Assembly: GCA_033763395.1 (NCBI GenBank)
Contig: JANRKQ010000018.1
Location: forward strand, 62,001 to 126,000
Reading direction: 5' to 3'
Length of the DNA stretch: 64,000 nt
From: Xiheimicrobium sp033763395
GTDB taxonomy: Bacteria > Myxococcota > Myxococcia > Myxococcales > Myxococcaceae
Positions 34,488 through 46,177 of this stretch are shown piece after piece. The translations under genes were made by a program, and so were the position numbers. Every line of letters starts with the position of its first letter. Position 1 is the first letter of the stretch. The notes under the pieces are model-generated. The model saw only the letters and a list, made by a program, of their open reading frames with translations. It ran no database searches and was not told the origin of the DNA.

Positions 34488-36119
34488 ATGCGCGTTCTTC
34501 GTGGAGGGGTGGTCGGCCTGGCGCTGGTGGCGCTGGCCGGCTGTCCAAAGCAGCCGGAGCCGGACGAGATCCCTCCGCCGATGGGCGAGTGTGACGGCGT
34601 GGCCGAGCGCACGCCCATGCGGCTGCTCACCCGCGCCGAGTACGACAACACCGTCGCTGACCTGCTCGGCGACTCGAGCAACCCCTCGCGCGACTTCCCA
34701 CGGGAGCCCATCGTCCACGGGTTCGACAACGACGCGAAGTCGCTCCAGGTGACCGACGAGTCGGTGACGCGGTACCTCGAGGCAGCCGAAGCGCTGGCGG
34801 CGAACGTGGTGAAGACCCAGCGCGCGCGCGTCGTGCCCTGCCAGACGACGACCGCGGCCTGCGCCGAGCAGTTCATCAGCACCACCGGCCGGCGCCTCTT
34901 CCGCCGCACGCTCACCGTCGAAGAGAAGGCCGCCTTCACTACCTTCTTCAACCAGGTGCAGGCCTCGCCGGGTGCCACCTTCGACACGGCGGTCGAGTGG
35001 ACGCTCCAGGTGATGTTGCAGTCGCCCCAGTTCCTCTACCGCTTCGAAGAGGGCCAGACGCCCAACACGAAGTGGGACATGCGCACGCCGCTGGTGGGGC
35101 CCGAGCTCGCCACGCGCCTGGCGTACCTGCTGTGGGCCTCGACGCCAGACGACACGCTGCTCGAGCTCGCCGAGGCCGGGCAGCTGGCGGATCCGGCGGT
35201 GCTCGAGGCGCAGACCCGCCGGCTGTTGTCCGATGCGCGCGCCAACCGCGGCCGCATGCGCTTCTTCTCGTTGTGGCTGCGCACCGGTGACGTCGCGGGC
35301 CTCAGCAAAGATCCCGTCAACTACCCGAACTTCACGCCGGCGCTCGCGCAGGCCTGGCAGACCTCGCTCGAGCTCTTCATCAAGGACACGCTGGTCCGCG
35401 ACGGCACCCTCAAGGGGCTGCTCACGAGCGATCGGCTGTTCGCCAACCAGCTCATGGAGTCCTACGTGAGCCAGTCGGGCCTGGGCGCCGAGTTCACGCC
35501 CGTCGCCATGCCCGAGCCCCAGCGCCTGGGCCTGTTGACCCAGCCGGGGTTCCTCGCGCGGCTCTCCTCTCCGGATCAGTCGTCGCCGATTCGCCGCGGC
35601 ATCTTCGTGCTCGAGAAGCTCATGTGCCAACCGCCACCGCCGCCGCCGCCCGGCATCGCCATCACCGCACCGGCCCCCAACACGGGCACCACCACCCGGG
35701 AGCGCTTCTCGCAGCACTCGACCGACCCGAACTGCGCCGGCTGCCACCGCCTCATCGACCCGGTGGGCTTCGGCTTCGAGAACTACGACGGGTTGGGCGC
35801 GTGGCGCACGACGGAGAACGGCAAGCCGGTGAACGCCTCGGGTGAGATCGTCAGCGCCGCCGACACGACGCTCGTCGGCTCGTTCACCGGCGCCACCCAG
35901 CTCGCGCGCCGTCTCGCCGATTCGCGGCAGGTGCACGACTGCGTCGCCTCCGAGTGGACGCGCTTCGCCATGGGCCGCGATCTCGGCGCCGGCGATGCCT
36001 GCAGCCTCACGCAGATTCAGGACACGTTCTCGAAGTCGCAGGGCAAGTTCGACGACCTGCTGGTGGCCATCGTGATGAGTGACACGTTCAGGACCCGGCC
36101 GGCGGGGGTGGCGCGATGA
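34488..36119 (+). CDS. DUF1592/DUF1588/DUF1585 lipoprotein with a CxxCH motif
   Basis: The protein has 543 aa from the ATG at 34488 (GGAG 8 bases upstream; ATG 34482 is too close to it). The signal MRVLRGGVVGLALVALAGC has a lipobox. Domains occur in the order typical of planctomycete/myxobacterial DUF1592 proteins: DUF1587-like start (MRLLTRAEYDNTVADLLGD), DUF1595 (TTGRRLFRRTLTVEEKAAF), DUF1592 (PELATRLAYLLWASTPDD...), DUF1588 (LGLLTQPGFLARLSSPDQSSPIRRGIFVLEKLMCQ) and DUF1585 (VHDCVASEWTRFAMGR). A heme c motif C416-A-G-C419-H420 lies in the DUF1588 part. The family is exported and of unknown function, possibly redox-linked. It overlaps the DUF1552 gene by 4 bases (ATGA). Confidence 0.92.
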   Translation: MRVLRGGVVGLALVALAGCPKQPEPDEIPPPMGECDGVAERTPMRLLTRAEYDNTVADLLGDSSNPSRDFPREPIVHGFDNDAKSLQVTDESVTRYLEAAEALAANVVKTQRARVVPCQTTTAACAEQFISTTGRRLFRRTLTVEEKAAFTTFFNQVQASPGATFDTAVEWTLQVMLQSPQFLYRFEEGQTPNTKWDMRTPLVGPELATRLAYLLWASTPDDTLLELAEAGQLADPAVLEAQTRRLLSDARANRGRMRFFSLWLRTGDVAGLSKDPVNYPNFTPALAQAWQTSLELFIKDTLVRDGTLKGLLTSDRLFANQLMESYVSQSGLGAEFTPVAMPEPQRLGLLTQPGFLARLSSPDQSSPIRRGIFVLEKLMCQPPPPPPPGIAITAPAPNTGTTTRERFSQHSTDPNCAGCHRLIDPVGFGFENYDGLGAWRTTENGKPVNASGEIVSAADTTLVGSFTGATQLARRLADSRQVHDCVASEWTRFAMGRDLGAGDACSLTQIQDTFSKSQGKFDDLLVAIVMSDTFRTRPAGVAR

Positions 36120-37426
36120 AGAAGCTCTCCAGGCGGCTCGTTCTCCGCGGCGCTGGTGGCATCGCCGTCGCCCTGCCCCTCCTCGCTGACTCCGCTCGGG
36201 CCGATGGCGGCGCCGCGCCCAAGCGGTTCATCGCCTCGTACGTGCCCAACGGCGTCTTCACGCCCCAGTGGTTCCCGACGCCGGGCGCCAGCGAGACCGA
36301 GTTCACCCTCGGGCCGATTCACCAGCCCCTCGCGCCGTACAAGCAGCACCTGCTGTTTACGAAGAACCTCGACATGAACGTGGCCATCAACGGTGCCGGC
36401 GAAATGCACCAGCGTGGCCTCGGAGCGCTGCTCACCGGCGCGAAGCTCAACACCGGCACCTTCATCGGCAACGACGGCAGCTCGTCAGGCTGGGCGAAGG
36501 GGCGGTCGATCGATCAAGAGCTCGTCGGCCTCATCGGGCAGACGCGCGTCGCGTCGATGCAGCTCGGCGTCAACTGCCAGGAGCGCGACGTTTCGGGCGT
36601 CATGTCGTACTCGGGCAACGACGGCCCGCTGCTGCCGCAGAACGACCCGCGCGTCACCTTCCGCAACCTCTTCATGGACTCGGGCCAGCCGCCGCAGGTG
36701 CTGGACGAGGTGCAGCGCCGCCGGAAGTCGGTGCTCGACGCGGTGCTCGATCAGGTGGGCATCGTGAAGCGGCGCATGGGCGTCGTCGACCAGCAGCGGC
36801 TCGACGCGCACTTCACCCGGGTGCGAGACCTCGAGAAGCGCGTGACGGCCCTGCCGCCCGGCGCGTGCCCCACGCCGATGCCTCCCGGCGAGGTGCAGTT
36901 CCTCACCGAGGCTGCGATGCCCCAGGTGGCGAAGCTGCAGCTCGATCTCGTCACCCTCGCCTTCCAGTGCGATCTCACGCGCATCGTCACCATCATGTGG
37001 AGCGACGCGAAGAACCACCGGGGCATGCCCTTCCTCGGCATCAACTCGTCGATCCACAACATCACGCACTACGGCGACTCGGACCCGATGCGCGCGAAGC
37101 TGGTCGATCGCGACCGCTGGCAGATGCAGCAGCTCGCGTCGATCCTCGAGGGGCTTCAGAGCCTCACCGACGCCAACGGCTCGACGCTGCTCGACAACAC
37201 GCTCGTCTTCCAGGGCTCCGACGTGTCCCGCGGCAACGTGCACTCGCACGACGACATGCCGCACATCCTCGCGGGCGGCGGCGGTGGCTGGCGCATGGGC
37301 CGCTTCGTGCGGTTCAACGGGCAGAACCACAACAACCTGCTCGTCTCGATCTTGCGCGCGTTCGGCGGCACCCAGGCGACGTGGGGCGACCCCGCCTTCT
37401 GCACCGGCGCCCTTTCGGGGCTGTGA
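36116..37426 (+). CDS. DUF1552 exported protein
   Basis: The protein has 436 aa. It begins MKKLSRRLVLRGAGGIAVALPLLADSARA, a twin-arginine-type signal peptide, so it is probably exported folded, perhaps with a cofactor. The body matches DUF1552: KRFIASYVPNGVFTPQWFPTPGASE, HLLFTKNLDMNVA, LGVNCQERDVSGVMSYSGNDGPLLPQNDP, ITHYGDSDPM and FQGSDVSRGNVHSHDDMPHILAGGG. The family always seems to accompany DUF1592 genes, as here, with a 4-base overlap implying equal expression. The fold resembles sulfatase/alkaline phosphatase-like DUF1501 proteins; no activity is established. Confidence 0.92.
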   Translation: MKKLSRRLVLRGAGGIAVALPLLADSARADGGAAPKRFIASYVPNGVFTPQWFPTPGASETEFTLGPIHQPLAPYKQHLLFTKNLDMNVAINGAGEMHQRGLGALLTGAKLNTGTFIGNDGSSSGWAKGRSIDQELVGLIGQTRVASMQLGVNCQERDVSGVMSYSGNDGPLLPQNDPRVTFRNLFMDSGQPPQVLDEVQRRRKSVLDAVLDQVGIVKRRMGVVDQQRLDAHFTRVRDLEKRVTALPPGACPTPMPPGEVQFLTEAAMPQVAKLQLDLVTLAFQCDLTRIVTIMWSDAKNHRGMPFLGINSSIHNITHYGDSDPMRAKLVDRDRWQMQQLASILEGLQSLTDANGSTLLDNTLVFQGSDVSRGNVHSHDDMPHILAGGGGGWRMGRFVRFNGQNHNNLLVSILRAFGGTQATWGDPAFCTGALSGL

Positions 37427-37429
37427 GCT

Positions 37430-38785
37430 TCAGGGAGCGGCGGCCACGGCGTCGCTGCTCCCCGGGCACGGCAGGTACACCGAGCCTTGCGCGGTGAGTG
37501 ACAGGTAGACCCGCAGGTAGGCAGCGTGCGGGTACACGCCGGTGACGGCGATCTTCGAGACGTTGGTGCGCGCGCAGCCCAGGTTCTCGTCGAAGGGCGT
37601 GTCGGTCGACAGCCGCTCTCGCACCGCACGGAAGCGCTCTCCGAGATCGAGCGTCAACGCCGCCCGGGCCTGATCGCGAATGCCGTTGCCGTCGAGCGTC
37701 GCCTTGAGGCCCAGCAGGAAGCTGGTCGTCTGCACGGTGGGCTCGAGGTCGGGCACGCGCAGCACGTTGTCGACGACCTGCGGGTGACCCGCGAAGAAGA
37801 GATCGCCGTCGAGGGTGGCCGAGAGCCCGGCGGCCTTGATGGGCCCCGCGAGGTGGAGCTTCACCACGAGCTGCTCGTCTTTCGTGGCGAAGACCTCGGG
37901 GTCGCTCAGGTACAGCTCGGGGTAGCTTTTGGAGAAATAGAGTTTGCCGTCGGTGAAGGTGGCCGACATCGCGCGAGCGAGCTCTTCGTAGCGGGCGGCG
38001 ATGGGCACCTCGACGGTGAAGGGCCCCGACGGGAGCGTGGTGACGTTCGCGAGGCGCGGCAGCTCGGCGCGCGGAGCGTCCGTTGGGCAGGGCATCGAGA
38101 CCGACGGTGCGAGCACGAAGGCGACGTCCTTCTCGAGTCCACCTGCGACGACGGTCGGCCCGGCCTCGATCGACGTCACGCGCAGCTGCGCGCAGGCGCT
38201 CGCGTCGCCCACCGGGAAGGCGATCGGCGCCGAGACGCGCTCCCAGGCGCGGGTGAGCTGGGGCGACAGATCCCACGAGAAGCCCTCGATGAAGCCGTCG
38301 AGCGCGTCTTGCGCTTTCTCGAGCACACCCGCGACGCCCTGCATGGTGCGCAGGCGCAGATCCTTCGACTCGAGCTTGCTGGTGGCGCCCTGGAGCCGCG
38401 CCTTCCAATCACTGGTGATGATGGGCTCGCCGGTGATGGCGACGGCGATCGGCACGGTCGTCTTCCCGATCACCGGCAGCTCGGCCTCGAGGGACAGCTC
38501 GGTCTTGAGCTCGACGCGGCCGTCGGCGAAGCGCAACGCGAAGGGCGCGCGGCTCCACCGGACCGGCCTGGGCCCCTTCAGCTCGACGGTCGTCTCGCCG
38601 CTCGCGGGCACCTTCGTGTCGAGCGCACGCTTGAGCCCGCCGGCGGTGGCGGTGAGGTGCACCACCATCTTCGCCGGGAGCGGATCGGCCGGTGGAGCGC
38701 CCACCGCCGAGGCGGGACGCGACGGGTAGAGCGGCATGGTGGTGGCGCAGCCGGACAGGACGAGGGCGACGAGGGCTCGCTTCAT
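37430..38785 (-). CDS. DUF4403-like lipoprotein
   Basis: The protein has 451 aa from the ATG at 38785 (the frame extends 31 codons upstream, but MKRALVALVLSGC is a clear lipoprotein signal with the lipobox VLSGC). The mature protein is beta-rich with repeated DUF4403-type features: MVVHLTATAGGLKRALDTKVP, GRVELKTELSLEAELPVIGKTTVPIAVAI, VPIAARYEELARAM, and a C-terminal LDGDLFFAGHPQVVDNVLRVPDLEPTVQTTSFL. The family is thought to be an exported lipid- or envelope-associated fold related to BPI/TULIP-type proteins; that is an inference from architecture. It is convergent with the DUF1552 gene (3-base gap). Confidence 0.82.
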   Translation of the reverse strand: MKRALVALVLSGCATTMPLYPSRPASAVGAPPADPLPAKMVVHLTATAGGLKRALDTKVPASGETTVELKGPRPVRWSRAPFALRFADGRVELKTELSLEAELPVIGKTTVPIAVAITGEPIITSDWKARLQGATSKLESKDLRLRTMQGVAGVLEKAQDALDGFIEGFSWDLSPQLTRAWERVSAPIAFPVGDASACAQLRVTSIEAGPTVVAGGLEKDVAFVLAPSVSMPCPTDAPRAELPRLANVTTLPSGPFTVEVPIAARYEELARAMSATFTDGKLYFSKSYPELYLSDPEVFATKDEQLVVKLHLAGPIKAAGLSATLDGDLFFAGHPQVVDNVLRVPDLEPTVQTTSFLLGLKATLDGNGIRDQARAALTLDLGERFRAVRERLSTDTPFDENLGCARTNVSKIAVTGVYPHAAYLRVYLSLTAQGSVYLPCPGSSDAVAAAP

Positions 38786-39072
38786 GGGGCGCGCAGCAAA
38801 CCGCAACAGGCGGGCGAGTTCGAGCCCGCTGCACCGTCGGGGCTGTGGGCCGTCAGCCGCGCCGAGCGTCACGTCCACCTCGCGCGTCCCCGCGTCCCGA
38901 GGAAGGACTTCGTCGGCCGCAGCCGAACGTACGCTCGCCCATCACCTTGGGCGCCCTCGTTGAGGCCGCGTCGTCAGCAACCCCGGCCCGGAGACACACG
39001 CGGCCACGGCGGCAGCACAGTGCGTCGGTTCGAGGTCGCGCGATGAGCCAACGCTTCGCTTCGAGGGCCGAT
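38786..39072. other. intergenic, nothing identified
   Basis: About 290 bases. Open frames are short and show no domain character or good ribosome-binding sites. I see no tRNA, terminator hairpin with T-run or repeat. It probably contains the promoter of the DUF4403-like gene. Confidence 0.5.
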
Positions 39073-39570
39073 TCAGGCCTTCACGCGTGCGGCGCGCGAA
39101 GGGGTTGCTTGACCGTCGAGCGCTGACGCTGCGCGCGTCGGGACGTGGGCCACCGAGGCCAGCAGTGGCTGCGCCAGCCACGCCATGACGCCCGAGGCGA
39201 TCACGGCGAACGAGAGCACCTGCGCGTTCCCGTCGAAGGCCGCGAGGCCGGCGACTAGCGCTGGCCACCGGTCGTGAACATTCGAGAGCGAGACGTCCGC
39301 GAGCGCCGCGTGGAGCAGCACCCGGTTCACCAGACAGACGACGGTCGAGACGGAGAGGACCCTCCACACGAGCGCCCAGCGCGTGGCGACGGCTGTCGCC
39401 GAGAGGGGAAAGAAGAGGAGGCCGGCGAGAAACGACGGCACGGCGACGCGCGCCACGAGGCCAGCGAGTCCCGGGCTGGACCCGCCCGTCAAGGACAACA
39501 GGCCCTGCGAGACGACGAGCCCGAGACCCGCCGCGGTGAGGCCCTGCACGAGCTTGCGGTGCACCTGCAT
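39073..39570 (-). CDS. hypothetical four-helix membrane protein
   Basis: The protein has 165 aa from the ATG at 39570 (the frame continues upstream, but the earlier residues are low quality). It contains four hydrophobic segments: LTAAGLGLVVSQGLLSL, VAVPSFLAGLLFFPLSATAVA, ALVWRVLSVSTVVCLVNRVLL and VLSFAVIASGVMAWLAQPLL. It is likely an inner-membrane protein. No family is recognised. It lies 52 bases downstream of the small hypothetical gene at 39623-40144 on the same strand. Confidence 0.55.
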   Translation of the reverse strand: MQVHRKLVQGLTAAGLGLVVSQGLLSLTGGSSPGLAGLVARVAVPSFLAGLLFFPLSATAVATRWALVWRVLSVSTVVCLVNRVLLHAALADVSLSNVHDRWPALVAGLAAFDGNAQVLSFAVIASGVMAWLAQPLLASVAHVPTRAASALDGQATPSRAARVKA

Positions 39571-39622
39571 GGCCGGTCCAACACCGCCTGGGCGCTGGGT
39601 GTTCCCGTTCAACGTGGAGGGA

Positions 39623-40144
39623 TCACCGGCGCGACCCGGAGCGTCCCTTGCGCTTCCGGCGAGAAGGCCGAGGTGAGAACGACCCTCCCGGGCGAGGTGG
39701 CCTGCCGATGATGACAACCTGGTGGCTCGCGAGGAACTCGGCGAACAGCTCGAAGAAGACCTGTACGGAGTCAGCGCGGCGATTCTGCGTCGCGCGTTCC
39801 TTCACGGGCCCGACCCACCCACGAAGCCGAAGGCGAGCATCCGTCGGCGGTGTCAGCCACTCGGAGAACGCGGAGCTCAGGAAGCGGAACTCGCGCGCCC
39901 CGGATCGCTCCGGGTCCACGCTGTCGCGCCCTGCGGCGAACGCGGCGAGGAAGACGGCGAGCGCCTCGACGTCCAGAGACCCGAGGTACCTCGCAGGCCG
40001 ATGGCGCACGCTCGTGAGAAGCGGAATCAACCAGCGTCTGCGGAATACCCCGGAATTGCGCAGGCGGTACGCAGGCTCCCAGTGCGCCCTCGCTCGCCAA
40101 GGGGGCAAGCGACTGCGTGACGACCTCTTCGTGCGCCGCACCAT
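39623..40144 (-). CDS. hypothetical protein with an RPxxYLG motif
   Basis: The frame has 173 codons; the true start may lie downstream of the one given. The core reads VRHRPARYLGSLDVEALAVFLAAFAAGRDS, then FRFLSSAFSEWL, LRGWVGPV and DSVQVFFELFAEFLAS. The RPxxYLG...L..FL...(F..WL)...FFxLFxEF arrangement resembles small uncharacterised bacterial proteins, some of which neighbour toxin genes; I am recalling the pattern rather than a named family. The ~25-residue basic tail is low-complexity. No signal peptide is present, so it is probably cytoplasmic. Confidence 0.55.
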   Translation of the reverse strand: MVRRTKRSSRSRLPPWRARAHWEPAYRLRNSGVFRRRWLIPLLTSVRHRPARYLGSLDVEALAVFLAAFAAGRDSVDPERSGAREFRFLSSAFSEWLTPPTDARLRLRGWVGPVKERATQNRRADSVQVFFELFAEFLASHQVVIIGRPPRPGGSFSPRPSRRKRKGRSGSRR

Positions 40145-40255
40145 GACACCGACCAGTGGGCGGTGCTGCCCAGCACTGCGGGCCTGGATCGAGACGAGCG
40201 TCGACGTGCGCCGACGCGTCGAGGGGCACCAAAAGCGACCTTCAGCGAAGCCCGA

Positions 40256-41626
40256 TCAGGTCCCAGTCGGCGTACCGGCGACCCGCCTCGCGACGAACGC
40301 GCGGTACACCTCATCGAGCGGACGACCCTGGAGGTAGACGTACCGTCGCCCGGCCCCGAGGAAGCGGTCTCCCGACGCCATCACCGCCCCGGTGCTCTGG
40401 TTCAACCACGCGTCGCCCAGCGGCTCGAGCGGCAGGCCCCACACGAAGCCGCTCCGCCCGCGACACAGCGGCAAGACCGCGCCCGTCACCTCGTCGATGG
40501 CGAGCGCATCGGCATCGGGCGGCGCCCAGCGGACGTTGGGGGCCTCCAGCGTCGTCACGTCGTCGGCGCCGATGGAGGTGCCGCCCAGTACGAAGGTGAG
40601 GCCCGGGTGTCGTTGCACCAGCATCGCCAGCTCGGTCACTCGATCGGTGAGCCGGGTGCCCTCGAGGTCGAGCACCTTCCAGCCGGCCGCCGCCACCACC
40701 TCGACGACCGCCCGGAGCGGTCCGAGTGGATCGGCCAGCTGGAGCCGCAGCGTGTGGGCCTTCTCGGGCCGGCGATGGAGCGCGCTCAACACGGCCGTCG
40801 GCACCGCGCCGCCGAAGTGGAACCCGACCGTCCGCACCGTCTTCGGAATGGCCGCCAGCACGCCTTCGAGCCGCGTCGCCGACTCGGTGCCCTGGGCCAA
40901 CAGGGTGAGCTTCGAGAGCGCCGCGAGCTGCGGCAGGGCCAGCGCGCGGCTGAGCCGATCGAGCTCGTGGGGGTAGCGCGGGCCCAGGCTCAAGTTGCCC
41001 GAGATGACGTACCCGCACCGCCACGCGAGCGGGTGGAAGAAGACGTCGGTCGGCAGGTGCTGCCTCGCGCGGCGCACCGTCACGTAGTCGCCGAGGAGAT
41101 CGGGGTCGTTCGTCCCCTGCTCCAGCTTGAGCTCGTACGCCGCCATCAGCGCGTGCGGCGCTCCGCGCTCGATGAGCCAGTCGGCCAGCACGTGCCAGCG
41201 CCCGAGATCGTCGGGATCCTCGGCGATCGCGTCGAGGAGCGCCGCTGGCTCCTCGACAACGTCGACCTCGACCAGCCGGAAGACGAGGGCACGTGATGGG
41301 GCGACTTCGTCACCCACGGTGAGGGCGCGGCGGCCACGCAGGGGTTCTCCATTCACGAAGGGGCCCAGCGCCCCGTGCCCGGAGTGCTCGAGCTCCCAGC
41401 GGCCGTCCTCCGCGACGGAGATGAAGGCGTGCTTGCGCCCGCCCCAGCCGCCCTTCACCAGCTCGTCCCACGCCTCCGCTTCGACCGACACCACGACGTC
41501 AGCGTCGAGAACCCGGCCGATGACGTACCGGCCTCCGGGCAGGCCCTCGAGCCGTGAGGCCCCACCCCGGAACGTCACCTGGACGCCCGGCGGAGCCGAC
41601 ACCAACTCGAGCGCGAACCTCTGCAC
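40256..41626 (-). CDS. FHA-TIGR02996 repeat-companion protein
   Basis: The protein has 456 aa from a GTG start. The N-terminus (about 27-118) is an FHA-like phosphopeptide-binding domain: GRYVIGRV (G37-R38 region), GGRKHAFISV (H66) and PFVNGEPLRG (N92). A TIGR02996 domain follows (about 129-165: LLDAIAEDPDDLGRWHVLADWLIERGAP). The middle contains LRR-like units (LPQLAALSKLTLLA, AHTLRLQLADPLGPL, WKVLDLEGTRLTD). The C-terminus has a beta-rich section (AWLNQSTGAVMASGDRFLG). It links phosphothreonine signalling to the TIGR02996/LRR protein class, the class found in the E1-like operon at 22322-23200. Confidence 0.85.
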   Translation of the reverse strand: MQRFALELVSAPPGVQVTFRGGASRLEGLPGGRYVIGRVLDADVVVSVEAEAWDELVKGGWGGRKHAFISVAEDGRWELEHSGHGALGPFVNGEPLRGRRALTVGDEVAPSRALVFRLVEVDVVEEPAALLDAIAEDPDDLGRWHVLADWLIERGAPHALMAAYELKLEQGTNDPDLLGDYVTVRRARQHLPTDVFFHPLAWRCGYVISGNLSLGPRYPHELDRLSRALALPQLAALSKLTLLAQGTESATRLEGVLAAIPKTVRTVGFHFGGAVPTAVLSALHRRPEKAHTLRLQLADPLGPLRAVVEVVAAAGWKVLDLEGTRLTDRVTELAMLVQRHPGLTFVLGGTSIGADDVTTLEAPNVRWAPPDADALAIDEVTGAVLPLCRGRSGFVWGLPLEPLGDAWLNQSTGAVMASGDRFLGAGRRYVYLQGRPLDEVYRAFVARRVAGTPTGT

Positions 41627-41652
41627 GCCTCAGGTCGTACCGCGAACGGCGC

Positions 41653-43578
41653 TCAGACGTCGATCTCGTCGACGGTGCCCGCGCGCTCCATGATGAAGCT
41701 GAACCGCGCCGACACGTCACGCCCGAGCAGCTCGTTGATCGTCTTGTCCGTGTCGAGCTCGTCGTCGACCGTCACCTTGAGCGCGATGCGCTTCTTCGAG
41801 TCGAGCGTGGTGGCCTTGAGCTCGTCGGCGGTCATCTCGCCGAGGCCCTTGAAGCGCATGATGTTCGGCTTCGCGTTGCCCTTCGCCTTCTCCTTGATGA
41901 TCTGATCGCGGTGCTGCTCGTCGAGCGCCCAGTACGTCTCCTTGCCGATGTCGACGCGGTAGAGCGGCGGCTGGGCGATGTAGACGTGCCCACCTTTGAT
42001 GAGCGGGCGCATGTGCCGGTAGAAGAACGTGAGCAACAGCGTCGAGATGTGCTGACCGTCGGCGTCGGCGTCCATCAACAGGAAGATCTTCCCGTAGCGC
42101 AGCCGCGAGAGATCGATCGCGTTCCCCAGGCCACAGCCCAGCGCGCTGGCGATGTCCTGCAGCTCCTTGTTCGACGACACCTTGTCGCTCGAGGCCTGCT
42201 CGGCGTTGAGCACCTTGCCGCGCAAGGGGAGGATCGCCTGCGTGCGCCGATCGCGCCCCTGCTTCGCGGTGCCACCTGCGGAGTCACCCTCGACGATGAA
42301 CAGCTCGGACTCGACGGGATCAGCCGACGCGCAGTCCGACAGCTTGCCCGGCAGGTGCGTGCGGTTGACGGGGCCCTTGCGCGAGACGGCCTGGCTGGCG
42401 GCGCGTGACGCCTCCCGCGCCCGCGCCGCGAGGATGATGCGGGCGATGATCGCCTCGGCGATCGACTTGTTGTCGTTGAGCCACTTCTCGACGGCGGGCC
42501 GCACCACGTTGTCCACCTGCCCCTGCACCTCGGGGTTGTTGAGGCGCTCCTTCGTCTGGCCCTGGAACTGCGGCTCGACGACGTAGGTCGACAGCACGCA
42601 CAGCATGCCTTCCCGAATGTCATCGGCGGTGAGCGTGACGCCCTTGGGCGTCAGATCGTGCGTCTCGATGTAGTTGCGCACGGCCTTCACCACGCCCGAC
42701 TTGAGCCCGTTCTCGTGCGTGCCGCCGGACTTGGTCGGAATGCCGTTGACGTAGCTCTTCACGTACTCGTCGGTCGCTTCGGTCCACACCAGGGCGAGCT
42801 CGAGCCGAATGCCGTTGTCGTGCGCCTTGTAGAAGGGCTGCGTGCCGGCGGGCACCGCGGCCTTCTGGCGATCGTTCACCAGCTTCACGATGTACTCGGC
42901 GATGCCGCCGTCGTGCTTGAAGGTGTCTTCACGCTTCGGAGACTGCGTCTCGTCGACGAAGACGACCTCCATGCCCTTGTGGAGGTAGCTCTTCGACTCG
43001 AGGCGCTCCCGAATCGTCTCGCCGTCGAACTTGAGCTTCGCGCCGAAGATCTCGGCGTCGGGCGTGAAGGTGATGGTGGTGCCGGTGCCGCGAACGTTGG
43101 CGCCGACCTTCAGCTTCGTCTTCGGCGCCCCGCGGGCGTAGGTCTGCTCATGGAGCTTGCCCTCGCGCTTGATCTTCACCTCGAGCTCGCTCGACAGCGC
43201 GTTCACCACCGAGCTGCCGACGCCGTGCAGACCGCCCGAGTGCGTGTAGTTGCCCTGCTTGAACTTCCCGCCCGAGTGCAGCGTGGTGAGGATCACCTCG
43301 ACCGCCGGCTTCTTGTATTTGGGCATCATCGCCACGGGAATGCCGCGGCCGTCGTCCGACACGGTGACCGTCTGCCCACCCTTGTGGAGCGTCACCTCGA
43401 TGCGGCTGGCGTGCCCGTTCATCACCTCATCGACCGAGTTGTCGACGATCTCCCACAACAGGTGGTGGTAGCCGTCGAGGCCGGTGCCGCCGATGTACAT
43501 GCCGGGGCGCGTGCGCACCGGCTGGAGCCCCTCGAGGACTTCGATCTCGTCAGCGTCGTACTTGCGGTTGGCAGCCAT
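41653..43578 (-). CDS. parE: DNA topoisomerase IV subunit B (ParE)
   Basis: The protein has 641 aa. It contains the GHKL ATPase (LWEIVDNSVDEVMNG with the catalytic E, VSDDGRGIP, GGLHGVGSSVVNALS), the transducer (KSYVNGIPTKSGGTHENG), the TOPRIM domain (ELFIVEGDSAGGTAKQGRDRRTQAILPLRGK, and the metal-binding DADADGQHISTLLLTFFYRHM) and the C-terminal MRFKGLGEMTADEL motif. The length and the lack of the ~165-residue insertion of proteobacterial GyrB favour ParE. The gene pair parC-parE is on the minus strand with parC upstream, separated by 3 bases. Topoisomerase IV decatenates replicated chromosomes. Confidence 0.95.
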   Translation of the reverse strand: MAANRKYDADEIEVLEGLQPVRTRPGMYIGGTGLDGYHHLLWEIVDNSVDEVMNGHASRIEVTLHKGGQTVTVSDDGRGIPVAMMPKYKKPAVEVILTTLHSGGKFKQGNYTHSGGLHGVGSSVVNALSSELEVKIKREGKLHEQTYARGAPKTKLKVGANVRGTGTTITFTPDAEIFGAKLKFDGETIRERLESKSYLHKGMEVVFVDETQSPKREDTFKHDGGIAEYIVKLVNDRQKAAVPAGTQPFYKAHDNGIRLELALVWTEATDEYVKSYVNGIPTKSGGTHENGLKSGVVKAVRNYIETHDLTPKGVTLTADDIREGMLCVLSTYVVEPQFQGQTKERLNNPEVQGQVDNVVRPAVEKWLNDNKSIAEAIIARIILAARAREASRAASQAVSRKGPVNRTHLPGKLSDCASADPVESELFIVEGDSAGGTAKQGRDRRTQAILPLRGKVLNAEQASSDKVSSNKELQDIASALGCGLGNAIDLSRLRYGKIFLLMDADADGQHISTLLLTFFYRHMRPLIKGGHVYIAQPPLYRVDIGKETYWALDEQHRDQIIKEKAKGNAKPNIMRFKGLGEMTADELKATTLDSKKRIALKVTVDDELDTDKTINELLGRDVSARFSFIMERAGTVDEIDV

Positions 43579-43581
43579 CGC

Positions 43582-46002
<2,421 letters not shown>

Positions 46003-46060
46003 CGTCTTTCCCGTGCCTTATTCCGCGTGTTGCGCGTGCTACAGGACTGTGCCGGCGCGG

Positions 46061-46088
46061 ACTGTACCCATCGCCGAAGGCCACACAA
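46061..46088 (-). promoter_or_regulatory. candidate parC-parE promoter
   Basis: On the minus strand the sequence reads TTGTGT (46083-46088), 16 bases, TACAGT (46061-46066), about 60 bases upstream of the parC start. The -10 matches TATAAT at four positions and the -35 matches TTGACA at three. It is a plausible but weak housekeeping promoter. Confidence 0.35.
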
Positions 46089-46177
46089 GAAAATGACTGC
46101 ACGCGCGTGTAGGTCGATGTCGCCTTCGGGCGCCACCGGGCCGATCGTCGGACGTGCGTTGAGCACCTCGTCGGCTA

